Assembly: GCA_030248195.1 (NCBI GenBank)
Contig: JASAND010024079.1
Coordinates: 19,183 to 83,182, forward strand
Direction of reading: 5' to 3'
DNA: 64,000 nt
Source of the DNA: Trissonchulus latispiculum
Lineage: Eukaryota; Nematoda; Enoplea; Enoplida; Ironidae
Part shown: piece after piece, positions 44,440-55,614 of the stretch
How the letters are laid out: the number at the start of each line of letters is the position of its first letter
Numbering within the stretch: position 1 is the stretch's first letter
Notes under the pieces: generated by a model
Told to the model about the DNA's origin: nothing
The model's database searches: none
What the model saw: only the letters and a program-made list of their open reading frames with translations
Made by a program: the position numbers and the translations under genes

Positions 44440-45245
44440 GTCGACAATATGCTCATCGTGTTCAGCGACCCCGATTTACTATAATATAAGGGCAAGCTTT
44501 CAGGCAGTTCCAATTTGTCTATTTCAAGTTACAGAGCGTGCTGCGGCTGCAGCGCAGCACGATAGCAGCACCGCACAGCGACGAGGTTACTCTCACCGTG
44601 TTCAGCGACCCCGATTTACTATATAAGGGCAAGCTTTCAGGCAGTTTCAACTTGTCTATTTCAAGTTACAGAGCGTGCTGCGGCTGCAGCGCCGCAACGC
44701 AGCACGATAGCAGCACCGCACAGTGACGAGGATACTCTCATCGTGTTCAGCGACCCCGATTTACTATATAAGGGCAAGCTTTCAGGCAGTTTCAACTTGT
44801 CCATTTCAAGTTACGGGGCGTGCTGCACGGTGCTGCACCTGCAGCGCAGCAGCGCAGCACGATAGCAGCTCCGCACAACGACGATGATACTCTCATCGTG
44901 TTCAGCGACCCCGATTTACTATATAAGGGCAAGCTTTCAGGCAGTTTCAACTTGTCCATTTCAAGTTACAGAGCGTGCTGCACGGTGCTGCACCTGCAGC
45001 GTCGCTGCGGCTGCCGCATCGCAGTGCAGCGCAATAGCGGCACCACACGGAGAAGCAAACATGCCTATCGTGTTCAGCGACCCCGATTTACTATATGTGG
45101 GCACCACCAAATGGCCGAAAATAGCCGTTTTTAGCGAATTTTCCCAACTTTGACCCTGGGCGAGGAACCACAGGCGCCATGCAGCCCGAGGGTCACATCC
45201 GTCGATATGCTCATCGTTTTCAGCGACCCCGATTTACTATATAAG
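44440..45245 (-). repeat. Tandem array with shared 28-bp block and TATATAAG
   Basis: GCGACCCCGATTTACTATA recurs at 44465, 44605, 44750, 44905, 45077 and 45223 (140-172 bp apart). Four of the six units continue as TATAAGGGCAAGCTTTCAGG, the first of these with a small AT insertion. A CTG/CAG-rich part (GCTGCGGCTGCAGCG) varies in length between units. The complement of the shared block is in the 176-bp array at 20863-21230. Confidence 0.9.
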
Positions 45246-45755
45246 CGCACCACCAAATGGCCGAAAAACGCCATTTTAGACGACTTTTTGACAATTTTCT
45301 ATGTTGGGACCCTCGAAAATTCTCTAAGTCCGAATGTTCGTGAGCCCATGTTTGACAGTCTGTAGAAACCGCTAGAAGCCGAATTAGGCCAAAATAATCA
45401 ATAGTGAACAGGTTCATGGTTTCGTTAACAAGATAATAATAGGTAAAGGTTACCACCATAAGGCATGTCAAAAATCAGTGTGCTAGAATAAGTACCACGA
45501 GCGTAAAGGAGAAACACAAGAGAATAAAAAAAACCCCACTTAGAAAGTAGGTCTGAAAAATGAAAATTTTCAAAGTTCATTTTTTCCGGGCAAGTTTGGT
45601 ATCATTCGAAAGCTCTTGGCCTGGGGATTTCAAAAATGTAAATATTAGCTCTTAATTCCTTACGTTAATTAGTTACGCCTAATTAAGCATTTTCAAAACA
45701 CGCAATGTACCTTTTTGGCTCATATTATGGGGCGCTCTCCGAGCTGCCCCATGAT

Positions 45756-46202
45756 ATATTCCATGTTTGGTTAAAGCTTTAGGTTACTGGCTTTGTACTA
45801 ACTCAACACATGTTACCATAAAGTCATAAACCCTCTAAAACAACTTTTCAACAAAATCGGAGAATAGGTACTTTTTTCCAGTTGAGTGTTTGTAACCCTT
45901 GGAAGTCGATATAAAGGATTTACCGAAATCTACAGTGTATGTACGGAAATCTAAAAGTGGCGCGAAAATGCCCCCCCGCAATGATTTTTGGCTACATCCT
46001 ACCAAAAATTATTTGATTATATAGTAAGCATTAATAGTAAGCAGCTAAATGCAGTGTCACTAAGTTCAATCGATTTCACGAAATTAGATTTTTGACTTAC
46101 AAATTTGGATCCCCAAATTAATAGCAAACACGAAACTAAATTTACGCTGATCACAATTTAAAATCAGTAAACAGCCGTTTCCCACTTGATTGAATACGGA
46201 AG
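45756..46202. other. Unannotated stretch
   Basis: No gene or repeat recognised apart from a short C run at 45970. Confidence 0.45.
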
Positions 46203-46802
46203 TTTAAATGGGTCTCTTACGCAATTCCCCCCAGCCCTATCTTTTTGATTTTTTTGACCAATAACTTTTAAATTTTGTATGGGTGCATACTAGAGGCTGA
46301 TGAATTCAAAAATTAAAAGTTTCAAATTTTAAAACATTTTTCAAAAATTTTTAATTTTAGTTTGGTAAGAGGGACCAAAGGGAACCGAAATTTTTTTTGA
46401 AAACCTTTTGCTCAAAACGTGCACACAGGGGCTTTCAGGGGCGCTGAGCAAGAATCCGAAAACCGTTTTTCGATTAAGTTTTTGGTTAGCTTAAAATAAG
46501 CTTAAGATGTAAGCTTATCCTGAGCTAACGAAAAGCTTTATGGAAAAACGGATTTCGGATTGGTGCTCAGCGCCCTGAAAATCCCTGTTTGCACGTTTTT
46601 AGCAATTTTTTTAAAAAAATTTTTCGGTTCCCCTTGGGTCTTCCCTTACCAAACTAAACTTTAGAGTTTTTAAAATTTTTTTAAAATTTGAATATTTTTT
46701 GAATTCATCAGCCTCTAGTATGCATCCATACAAAATTTAAAAGTTATTGGTCAAAAAATCAAAAATTAGGGCTGGGGTGAATTGCGCATGAGACCCGTTT
46801 AA
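46203..46802. mobile_element. Palindromic element, 600 bp
   Basis: Arms of about 250 bp: left has GGGTCTCTTACGCAATTC and ATACTAGAGGCTGATGAATT; right has their complements (46700-46800). The core has CGCTGAGCA, AAAACCGTTTTTCG and TTAGCT..AGCTTA motifs, also present at 39060-39250 and 40685-40870. It supplies the empty site for the hAT at 36392. Confidence 0.8.
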
Positions 46803-47410
46803 TTTTTGTTTTTTATGTTATATGACCGTTAAAGAATGTAAAGACTTCATACGTAAGCTTAATTCGCAGAAATGAGATTTACTTGATTCTATAGCATCTG
46901 TTTTCCGCAGTGCAATCGATTACAATTGTGTTTTATATAAGAATATGGATATCCTCATTGCTAGCCTCAGGGGAGGAAACCTTATATGGAATGATTGCTT
47001 ACGTTCTGAAAAGATCAAATTAAGTAGGAGCATTGTACATATCAGCATCTTTCATTTTCATATGAATGCTATTTTTAGCATAGAAATTCGACATGAGCCG
47101 GTTTGGTCACGACTGGGCATGGACCTGAAAAATTAAATTTGAAAATTTCAAAAATTATTCAGAAAATTCGAAGAAAGTTTTGGTTCTGCCTCAGTAACGA
47201 GTCCTTATTGGTGCCTAACTATTGGAGCCAGGCGTAGGTGCATCTCTGTGTTAATGTTAATGCTATTCTCGTTCGCTATATCCTTCAAAGAAATTAAAGT
47301 TAGGCCTTGATTAACGCGGAGTCTGACGGAAATCGTAGCTGGTTGTACATTGATACAGATACATTGATAAATAATACATAGATAAATATAGCAGGGCAAC
47401 ACAGAGTTAA
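46803..47410. other. Unannotated stretch
   Basis: AT-rich with no recognisable gene; the 63-codon frame at 46945-47136 has no known domain. Confidence 0.45.
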
Positions 47411-48511
47411 GGGTGTGCATAAAACACGGCCCCGGCCCCGGCCCCGGCCCCGGCCCGGTACATAAAACACGGCCCCGGCCCCGGCCCCGGCCCGGGTGCA
47501 TAAAACACGGTCCCGGCCCCACAGAAAACACGGCCCCATTACGGCCCCGTGCATAAAACACGGCCCCATTACGGCCCCGTGCATAAAACACGGCCCCATC
47601 ACGGCCCCATCAAAAATTATGTTTTTGACAACGGGAAATAAATATAACCGATTCAGCATCTCCTAATCTAAAAAATGAATTATGTAAATGTTTAATTTTA
47701 GAGTTTGAAAAAATCGAAGTTAGAAATGAAAATATTTAATTTGAACCAGCTTTTTATTTTTGTATACTGGCAAACCTACAAATGACAAACTTTATGTGTA
47801 GAACGGTTTTTCGACTTTTGTAATTATTACGGAACCTAATGATAGAAATGTTTGGACACTAATTTAAAAAAAGGTAACAGTTTAAAATGAAATTTAATTT
47901 ATAGTTACGAATTGCTTTCAATGAAATGCAGCTAGGCTTTAGTTGTGAAAAAGATCCATATAAACTACAATATGTATTTAAAAACATTTCATTTCAGAGC
48001 CACAAATTTAATTTTTTAAAATGTTACTTTTATTAGAGTCCAAACATTTCAGCCAGTATATATGTTTTATACTAGACACAAAATACCGAAAAATTGTTCC
48101 ACCCATAAAGTTTGTCATTACATATTAGGTTTAAACGTCTACCAACATACAAAAATTAAAAAGCTGGTTCAAATAAAATATTTTCATTTATGACTTCGAT
48201 TTTTTCAAACTCTAAAATTAAACATTTACATAATTCATTTTTTAGATTAGGAGATGCTGAAACGGTTATATATATTTATATCCCGTTGTCCAAAACATAA
48301 TTTTTGATGAGGCCGTGATGGGGCTGTGTTTTATGTATGGGGCCGTAACGGGGCCGTGTTTTATGCACGGGGCCGTAATGGGGCCGTGTTTTATGTGGGG
48401 CCGGGGCCGGGGCCGGGGCCGTGTTTTATGCACCCGGCCGGGGCCGGGGCCGGAGCCGGGGCCGTGTTTTATGTACCGGGCCGGGGCCGGGGCCGTGTTT
48501 TATGCACACCC
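47411..48511. mobile_element. hAT-like element with GGCCCC / AAAACACGG arms
   Basis: Termini GGGTGTGCATAAAACACGG (47411) and its complement ending CACACCC (48511). Flanks AGAGTTAA and AAAGTTAA match at 7 of 8 bases, fitting an 8-bp duplication. Arms of about 200 bp alternate CATAAAACACGGCC with GGCCCC runs. The 700-bp interior is an AT-rich palindrome around 48000 with no transposase. Confidence 0.75.
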
Positions 48512-48985
48512 AAAGTTAAGGATGTATGTAGTTGAGCAATAGCGAGAGTATGTATTTACTTTTTGTTATTTTTATTTATTATTTATCTATATTTATTATT
48601 TATTGTATTTATTATTTACTTTTATACTTTATTATTTTTTCATTTATTGTATTTACTATTTAGAGTGAACATATAAAGCTTGCTACACTCTGACGTCGCA
48701 CTCTAAGTTCAGTCCGAATTTAGGAAGGTTACTGCAAGCTAAAACTGTTTTTGTACATTAAAATTTTTTTGTATAACTTAAGCTTAGCCTAACATATCGT
48801 AATTAGAACTGTCATATGCTATTGACCAAGTTTAGCTCCTTGAGGGACTTCTTACATTTCTTGTTGCTTAATATGAAGACAAAGTATGTGTATGCATGGT
48901 TCCGGCCTACGTCCTGGTTTAAGCAACCTCAGGTTTACCACATTTACCGGTACATGTTTCATAGAACCGCATAGAACCGCAATAA
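48512..48985. other. Unannotated AT-rich stretch
   Basis: Begins with TTATTTATTATTTA-type low-complexity DNA (48555-48660). No gene recognised. Confidence 0.5.
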
Positions 48986-48987
48986 GG

Positions 48988-49062
48988 CGTCCAGTATGGC
49001 CGAGTGGTCAAGGACATCAGCTTCTAATCCGATGATTAGTGGTTCGTGTCCTCGCTGCCACA
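48988..49062 (+). tRNA. tRNA-Arg-like SINE head
   Basis: A box TGGCCGAGTGG (48997) and B box GGTTCGTGTCC (49041) at normal spacing; the CTTCTAAT loop suggests UCU (Arg). The acceptor ends do not pair and the T-stem is poor, so it is not a working tRNA. The following 200 bp (GCTTTCCCAAATCC to GGAGCTGGACCC, up to about 49260) may be the SINE body. Confidence 0.5.
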
Positions 49063-49065
49063 AAG

Positions 49066-49900
49066 CTTTCCCAAATCCTCTTGAGCAAGGGACTAAGCAT
49101 CGGTTTGGCATGGACCTAGCTGACCCAGCTATACATGGTCGGTGAAAGGGTTCCACTTTCGTGGGAAGGTAACAGGAGACTGTGTTCGGCATCTGCCTTG
49201 AGGAGCTGGACCCTCTTCCATAGTTGAATTCACTGGCGGAGGCCAGGTTGGGGAATCCCACTCCCCGAAATTGTTACGGTTACACCCTCCAATTTGCTTT
49301 CCATGCTCTATAGTGACTTAATTTTTTAACTTCATGCAAAATTTCAATGCCACACTGTTATAAAACGTTTGAGCACGGTACGTCTGAATATACAGCAACT
49401 AGCTTTTTAAGAGTAGATGGCATTGCTTGACATGCTCAGACATAATTTGCGGCAGGATGTGTCCAAACCCTATAGTCTTCTTATTTGCTTCGAGGTTTCG
49501 TAAAACATTTACAGTAAGTTAAAATTTTGAAAATGGCCGTTAGCTTCGTTTGTCTCCGTTCCCCAGAATCCCCCCCCCCAACAAATCTTGGAATTCCGCT
49601 TTCCAAATCTTTTCTGGCTAAGCCATTGGTTGCAGTCATCATTCGAGGTGACAGTTCTGGGCTCTGGCACAGTTCTGGACTCAGGCTCCGGGGATGAGCA
49701 CCGGCACCCTGTTGTACACCTGACAAGGGTATTAGAATTCCCCGGAGGTTACCTTTACCTTCTTATGAGTGCTGTAGCCTCGCAACTGTTTTTTATCTCT
49801 AGTGTGATATGAAGAACTGCCTTTTCTTTGCCATGGGATCTGATAAATTTGTGGTCTCGAGTCGGCGTTTAGCTCATGTTTTCCCATATGGTGTGTTCAG
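49066..49900. other. Putative SINE body and unannotated stretch
   Basis: The first 200 bp continue the tRNA-like head. The rest, including a C run at 49571-49579, contains no recognised gene. Confidence 0.4.
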
Positions 49901-50193
49901 TAGTGTTGTTGCCCGGCCGGTTTTTTGACTCGGCCGGCCGGCCGGCCGGTCAAAAAAAGCCGGCCGGTACCAGTTTTGCCCTATTTTTCGTGTATTTTGC
50001 AAAATATTTAGCATTAATTGATGCATACAGTTACCCCTGGTTATGTATAACAGATAAAATCAAGCAGTATCCTTTTTCTGAAGAGACCGGCCCGGCCGGC
50101 CGGCCGGCTGCATCTGACCCGGCCGGCCGGCCGGCCACTGGCCGGAATGTTGACATAGTGGGCCTGCTGGCCGGCGGCCGGCCAACAACTCTA
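49901..50193. mobile_element. Short hAT MITE with GGCCGG arms
   Basis: TAGTGTTGTTGCCCGGCCGG (49901) and GGCCGGCCAACAACTCTA (ending 50193). GTGTTCAG is present on both sides (49893-49900, 50194-50201), a perfect 8-bp duplication. Long alternating GGCCGGCC tracts lie inside each end. 293 bp, no coding sequence. Confidence 0.88.
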
Positions 50194-51630
50194 GTGTTCA
50201 GACAAGTAGCCGTTAACAGAACTATTAGGGTAAACATGGGCGAATAATCGCGGCAAATCTTGATTTAACATCGATGAAGCGGCGCCACGAAGAACATACA
50301 GGTCGGAATGTTGTATCGATGCTGCTGTCTTTTTTGCGAAGGTTTATGATACTGATAACTGATACTCTAAATAGACAAATAGATATGCTGAAATTTTTTG
50401 TATGTGTTTTGTTGCCGCTGGTACCTCACTACATACTGAACCGATGTTGTGAAGATTCATTTTCATCTGCTAAGATGCCCATCCAGATCTTGTATTGAGT
50501 ACATTTTCAATCTAAAGAAACTTCATAACATTCATCAGTAAACACAGACATACGTAAGCCTTTAGCCTTATGGTTCTGTTTTCTATGTTCCTTCTTAGGG
50601 CTCGCTGGCTCTGTCGGTCATCTAGTAAGCCAAAAATCTGTAGTGCGAAGCGAGGTGCGTATGCCCAATTTTTTTGCCTCATACTGGTGTAACTTTCAGG
50701 TTTTGGCCCAAACACTAGTGTTAACCTTTTAGTCTTCTGTTACTCTTGCTACGTAGTCCTAGTCTTCCATGTCGCTTCGTTCTAGTCTTCCCCTACGCTA
50801 CGTATGCAATCGTAAGCTTCTCTGTTAAACAAGGTCCAATCTTGCTAGTTCAAGAATGTTTCTTTGGTAATACTGTGGTTACATTCAAGCTCCTTGTATG
50901 GAAAATAGGTAGCTGTTGTTGGCAGCTGTAATCTTAAGCCATTTGAATACATTATAGCTAAGCAGTTATCCTTTGATATGTGCCGCTAGACGATTTGGCG
51001 CCCCGATCTTAATGTCGGTGTTTTATGGAGAATTATTCGCCAACAGTTACGTAGTATAAGTAGAAAACTTTACAAGTCTATGTATGTGATCGCTCTTTCA
51101 TTTGAAGCTTACTTAGATCGCTTGTCGGATAAAAAAGAAGACAGGCACCGCACACGCTTAACTAACTGAGAAAATGATAACGGTTAAGAATAGAAAAAAT
51201 AGAAATAAGAATAGTTTGCTATATTGTATACTATTTACGGCGAACAACGCATTCTTCTCTGAAGCAAAACCCCCATTTATTCTCATTTTCCCGCAGTATT
51301 TGAGCTTGATTTCAAAGGGTTTATGTTCTGTAGAAATTGTTCGTTAAGCCAACCGTTGCTCGTACGGTCTTTTGTAGCTTTTCGCTGTAGTTTTCAGAAG
51401 CAGTTTTCGTTGCAGGCTGGCAGCACGTTTGCTGAAATTTGTTCGATGGATGGTCACACTCGTATATACATTTTGACAAAGTTTTTGGAGTCTGATTTCA
51501 TCTTAGTAGCATTCATGATTGAAGTGATGAGATTCTGTCGAACTGTCGACTTCTGTCGACAAAATTTTATTTCTTTACAGTTTCTGGTCCTAGGAAAGAA
51601 ATTGCAGCACTTGTGACCCCGAAAAATTAA
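50194..51630. other. Unannotated stretch
   Basis: No exon or repeat recognised. A 97-codon open frame at 51323-51616 has no family resemblance, and its inverted copy at 55.5-55.8 kb is not open. Confidence 0.45.
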
Positions 51631-51703
51631 TGCCTCCGGTGGGGATTGAACCCACTGTCTTTGGTTTAGATCACCGACGCTGTACCAGTCGAGCCATCGA
51701 GGC
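51631..51703 (-). tRNA. tRNA-like pseudogene
   Basis: On the minus strand: GCCTCGATGGCTCGACTGG with an A box, a good T-arm GTGGGTTCAATCCCCAC, and a partial acceptor stem (GCCTC/GAGGC). The anticodon stem does not pair convincingly, so no identity can be given. Confidence 0.45.
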
Positions 51704-52230
51704 ACAATCGAACCAAGCTGAAGTTTGAATTGGAATTTGGAACCCTTGTAACTGCAATGACGATTTTTAGAAATTCAGACCAGGTCTGATTTTACACAGG
51801 GTATGACTATGGCGGACTCATATTCATAGGTACCTGGCAGTGTGTTTCGCGGAGGAGGGAGGAATTTCGGTGCGTCTTCGGAAAGCGCCATGATAATTGA
51901 ATCCGTTGCGTAAAAATTGTCCAATTTCGAAGTAATTTTTTTAATCCAAAACGTAATTCTGGACTAAAATCCGGTACGTTCTGCGCGATACCTAGGGTCC
52001 GTCCTGGGGTACACCCCGTCCACCCCACCATTGTCCTGGTTTGCTTATATTGGCGGATGATGGAAATATAGGATCATAGGAATAATTTCCCTTCTTAGTT
52101 CTCCTTGGAATGGAAGGCACCGCACCTAGCAAAAAGCTCACCAAGGAAAAATGGTTTCGGGCAGGGTGTGAACTGATTTTGATAAGTTTTAGAAATAATT
52201 GAAATAATGCTTATTAATGGTGGTAATAAT
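51704..52230. other. Unannotated stretch
   Basis: No gene or repeat structure recognised. Confidence 0.45.
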
Positions 52231-52903
52231 TAGTCTTTGAGAACGGCCGGCCAAGTCTGGCCGACGGCCGGAGCATCTTTTGTGTCGGCCGGCTGCCGAC
52301 GAAAGCTGAGAGCTATCGGCCAGCCGTCCGGCCGGCCTGCCAGCCAGGTCGGTCAAGGCTTTACTTGCCAAGCCGTCTTTCAACCAATGCATTGAATATA
52401 CATCTAAAAGTTACGAATAAATGCTATTTCATTTATTTATTTTACGTTTTGTGACACTGTTTAAGGAACCTTGCTTTCCAACTAGCTGAGGCAAATCTTT
52501 TTCCTGGAATAATTTGTCGTCACCAGAAACTTAAGGTTTGGTGAGATTCCAAAGTGAGGTAGAATAGATTTAATTTTCCAGTTTTCATTGATACTTCAGC
52601 TTCGTTTAGTAAAGCTTACGGAATATAGAATTTACAACAGTTGAAGGCCAGACGTAAGGGGACCTGGACTCAGTTTGCAATTATCGTACAAATTTGTCGT
52701 CAAAAGTCTTAACTAGACGAAAATATTGCGGAGTGAGTATTTTAGATAATCTTATATGTAGAAGAATCAGCTTCCGTTCGTGACAGCACTGTTGGTTGCC
52801 CCAAAATGTGGTCTATTCAGTCGTCGAAGTCAGTCCAACGGCCCGGCCGCCGGCCGGTCAGCCGTCCGCCGGCCGTTAACCTGGCGGCCGTTCTCAAACA
52901 CTA
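52231..52903. mobile_element. hAT MITE with GGCCGG arms
   Basis: TAGTCTTTGAGAACGGCCGG (52231) and CGGCCGTTCTCAAACACTA (ending 52903), flanked on both sides by GTAATAAT (52223-52230, 52904-52911): a perfect 8-bp duplication. GGCCGG-rich arms; AT-rich interior without coding sequence. Terminal bases match the family at 49901 and the inner ends at 37609/41105. Confidence 0.88.
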
Positions 52904-53055
52904 GTAATAATGATAATAATGCTGGTGTCATGGAAATAATGCTACGTAATATTTCATGGCAGTTTAACATTTAAAGTTTTATCAGTATTTATTAGGTTGG
53001 CTCGATTGTATTTAGAGTAGCTAAACTTGATGGAACTTTTGCGAGAATGAGTTTA

Positions 53056-53932
53056 GGGCGAGTTGAGGATGAGTTCCGTTATAGGATCAACTTAAGCTTT
53101 CCGTTTCTCCTTGACTGCCGGAACTTTTAATAACTTTGATAGTCTGTTTTACATAATCGGGGTCCCAAAAAGGAGGCTGGGTCAATTTTATCTTAGAGCC
53201 GCACCAGGGGGGGTTCGAGGGTGCTAGAACCCCCACTTTGGGATAACTAAATGGAAAATTTTTGCTATTTTGTGGCAAAAACAGCCCTATTTTTAAAAAT
53301 TTTCGGCGCCTTCGGCTGACAATCCTTCCGAAAATCAACGTCCAATGTACCGGTTTTGGACAAAACTGCAAAAAAATTTTCAAGTTCTGAGGAGCTCCAC
53401 CCCCAGACTACGATACATTTTACTTTGGACCCCCCCCCCTTTTCAAAAATCCTGGGTGCGGGCCTGATTTTGGCATCCTAGTTTTCTCGATCTGGGAGCA
53501 CGATTTTGGTGTCCGTTTTTTCGATTCAACTTTTTGGTGGTTTTGTATAAAGTAAATCTATAAAAGTTGAATCCGAAAACTTGAACAAAATCGAGATATT
53601 GATCGGAGCCTGCCGAGTTTTGAGGGGGAATCAAAGTAAAATGCGGCGAAGTCGGAAATTAGATTCCAGAACTTGAGGCGCGGAGGTTGAGCCTGAATTT
53701 GAGCCTGAAATTATCGCGCCGAAGGCGCAAAAATTTTGCGCTGTTTTGCAAAACTGAAATTTTCCGATGAGATATCCCAAAAGGGGGTCCAAAATTCGCG
53801 AAATTTCCCGCAGGTGCTGCTTCTTTGGTAAAATTGACCTATATCATTTTTGGGATTACAGATATGTAAGGCGGAGCTATCGAAAGTTGCTCAAAAGTTT
53901 TCTGCAGTCGTTTAGAAATGAAAGCTAAACTT

Positions 53933-53964
<32 letters not shown>
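53056..53964. other. Spacer between the two palindrome arms
   Basis: About 900 bp not repeated elsewhere in inverted form. Contains repeat relics: CCCCCC runs, GGAGCTCCACCCCCAGAC (53391) and the mini-hairpin GCGCCGAAGGCGC (53716). Ends in a 37-base T run (53936-53972) exactly where the right arm begins. Confidence 0.6.
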
Positions 53965-53974
<10 letters not shown>

Positions 53975-55574
53975 TCTCTGAAAAAGTTCCATCAAGAATA
54001 GCTTACTCTGAGAAGAATCGAGCCATTAAAAAAATGCTGATAAGACTTTTGGTGTCTGGCTACCGTACAATGTTGCGTAGCGTTGTGCCGCATAGACACC
54101 AGCTTTTTCATCATTATTACTAGTGTTTATTTACGGCCACCTGGTGTCTCCAACCGGCAATGATCGACATTTAAAAAGCCGTGACAACGAAACTGAGCTT
54201 CGGCGACTGAAGTGGAGTACATTTTGAGACTGCTCATCAGTGCTGTCGGCGAAACGGAAGCTGATTGTCCTATATAAGATTATCTAAAATATTTGTTCTT
54301 TTTTTTTTACATCCAGTTAAAACTTTTTGACGACAAATTTGCCCGATAATTGCAAATTGTGTACGGGTCCTATTATGACTTGCTTTCAACTGTTATAAAT
54401 TCTATATTCCATTAACACTACCCAATGCAGCTACAGTATGAATGAAAACTGGAAAATTAAATCTATTCCACCTCACTTTAGAATCTCTTTCAAACCTTAA
54501 GTTTTCTACTTTTTTTTTTTTTTTCAGTGACAGGTAAGGAAAAAAGATTTTTTTTTTTTTTTGCCTCTTCTAGCCAGACAATCAAGGTTCCTTAAACAGT
54601 GTCGCAAAACGTAAAATAAATAAACAAAATAGCATTTGTTCGTAACTTTTAGATGTATATTCAATGCATTTATTTTTTTTTCGCTTTTTTTTTAAAGCCT
54701 ACGGAAATGGCTTTTCCGCCAGCCGAGACGGCTGGCCGGTAGCTCTCAGCATTCGTCGGCAACCGTTTTCCCCCTATATCATTCGGATGTCGGCCGGATT
54801 TAACCAGCCTTTCTTTAAGAAAAATTGATACCACCATTAATAAGCATTTATTTCATTGAATTATTTCTAAAACTTATCAAAAATCGGTTCACACCCTGCC
54901 CGAAACCGTTTTGCAATAATGTGCTTTAGTCTGCACAGTACCTTCCATTCTTTTTTTTTTTAGAAGAGAAATTTTCCCTATGATCCTTTATTTCCCGTAA
55001 TCCCGTACCAACATAAGCAAACCAGAACAGACCATTGAGCGCATAGACGAGAGCCCTATGACACAATATAGGCATTGCTCAGAATTCTCCTTTTTTTTAT
55101 CCGTATAACCACGTTTTGGAATTAAAAAGATTGCCGAAATTGGACTTCCGTGGCGCAACGGATTCAATTGTCATGGCGCTTTTCGAAGAAAACCACCGAA
55201 ATTTTTTCCTCAACCGCGAAAGACATTGCCAGAAGAGTACCCTATGAGCTTGTAGTCTCACATCGTGGTGCACCCTGTGTAAAAATCGAAACCTGGAATC
55301 TGAAATTAAAAATCGTAGTTGAAGCCAGAAAAATTTCAAATTCCAATTCAAACATCAGCTTAGTTCGATTGCGCCTCGATAGCTCGACATTTTTTGGCGT
55401 CGGTGATTTTTTGCAAAGACGGTAGATTCGGTTCCCACCGGAGTTACAGACTCGGGGTCACAGATTTTTAGCGATTTCTCCCCTGGGACCAGGAAACTGT
55501 AAAGAAATAAGGAATTTTGTCGACAGGGGAAGATAATCTAGGAGAATCTCATCACTTCAATCATGTAATCCTCA

Positions 55575-55614
<40 letters not shown>

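Larger units (their letters stand above)
43435..45755 (-). mobile_element. HINE-like composite element B, inverted copy
   Basis: Read on the minus strand it starts with the hairpin at 45722-45755 (ATCATGGGGCAGCTCGGAG and partner), passes the AAGCTCTTGG block shared with 20490, then a tandem array (44440-45245) and ends with the foldback at 43435-44285. Order and motifs match 20350-22936. The hairpin and array have diverged, so the copies are old relative to each other. Confidence 0.6.

Noticed and set aside
47205..48542. Frames rich in Gly-Pro-Gly or Gly-Ala repeats
   Set aside because: They arise from GGCCCC tracts at the ends of a mobile element.
51323..51616. 97-codon open frame as a gene
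   Set aside because: No recognisable domain; the composition looks like translated intergenic DNA.
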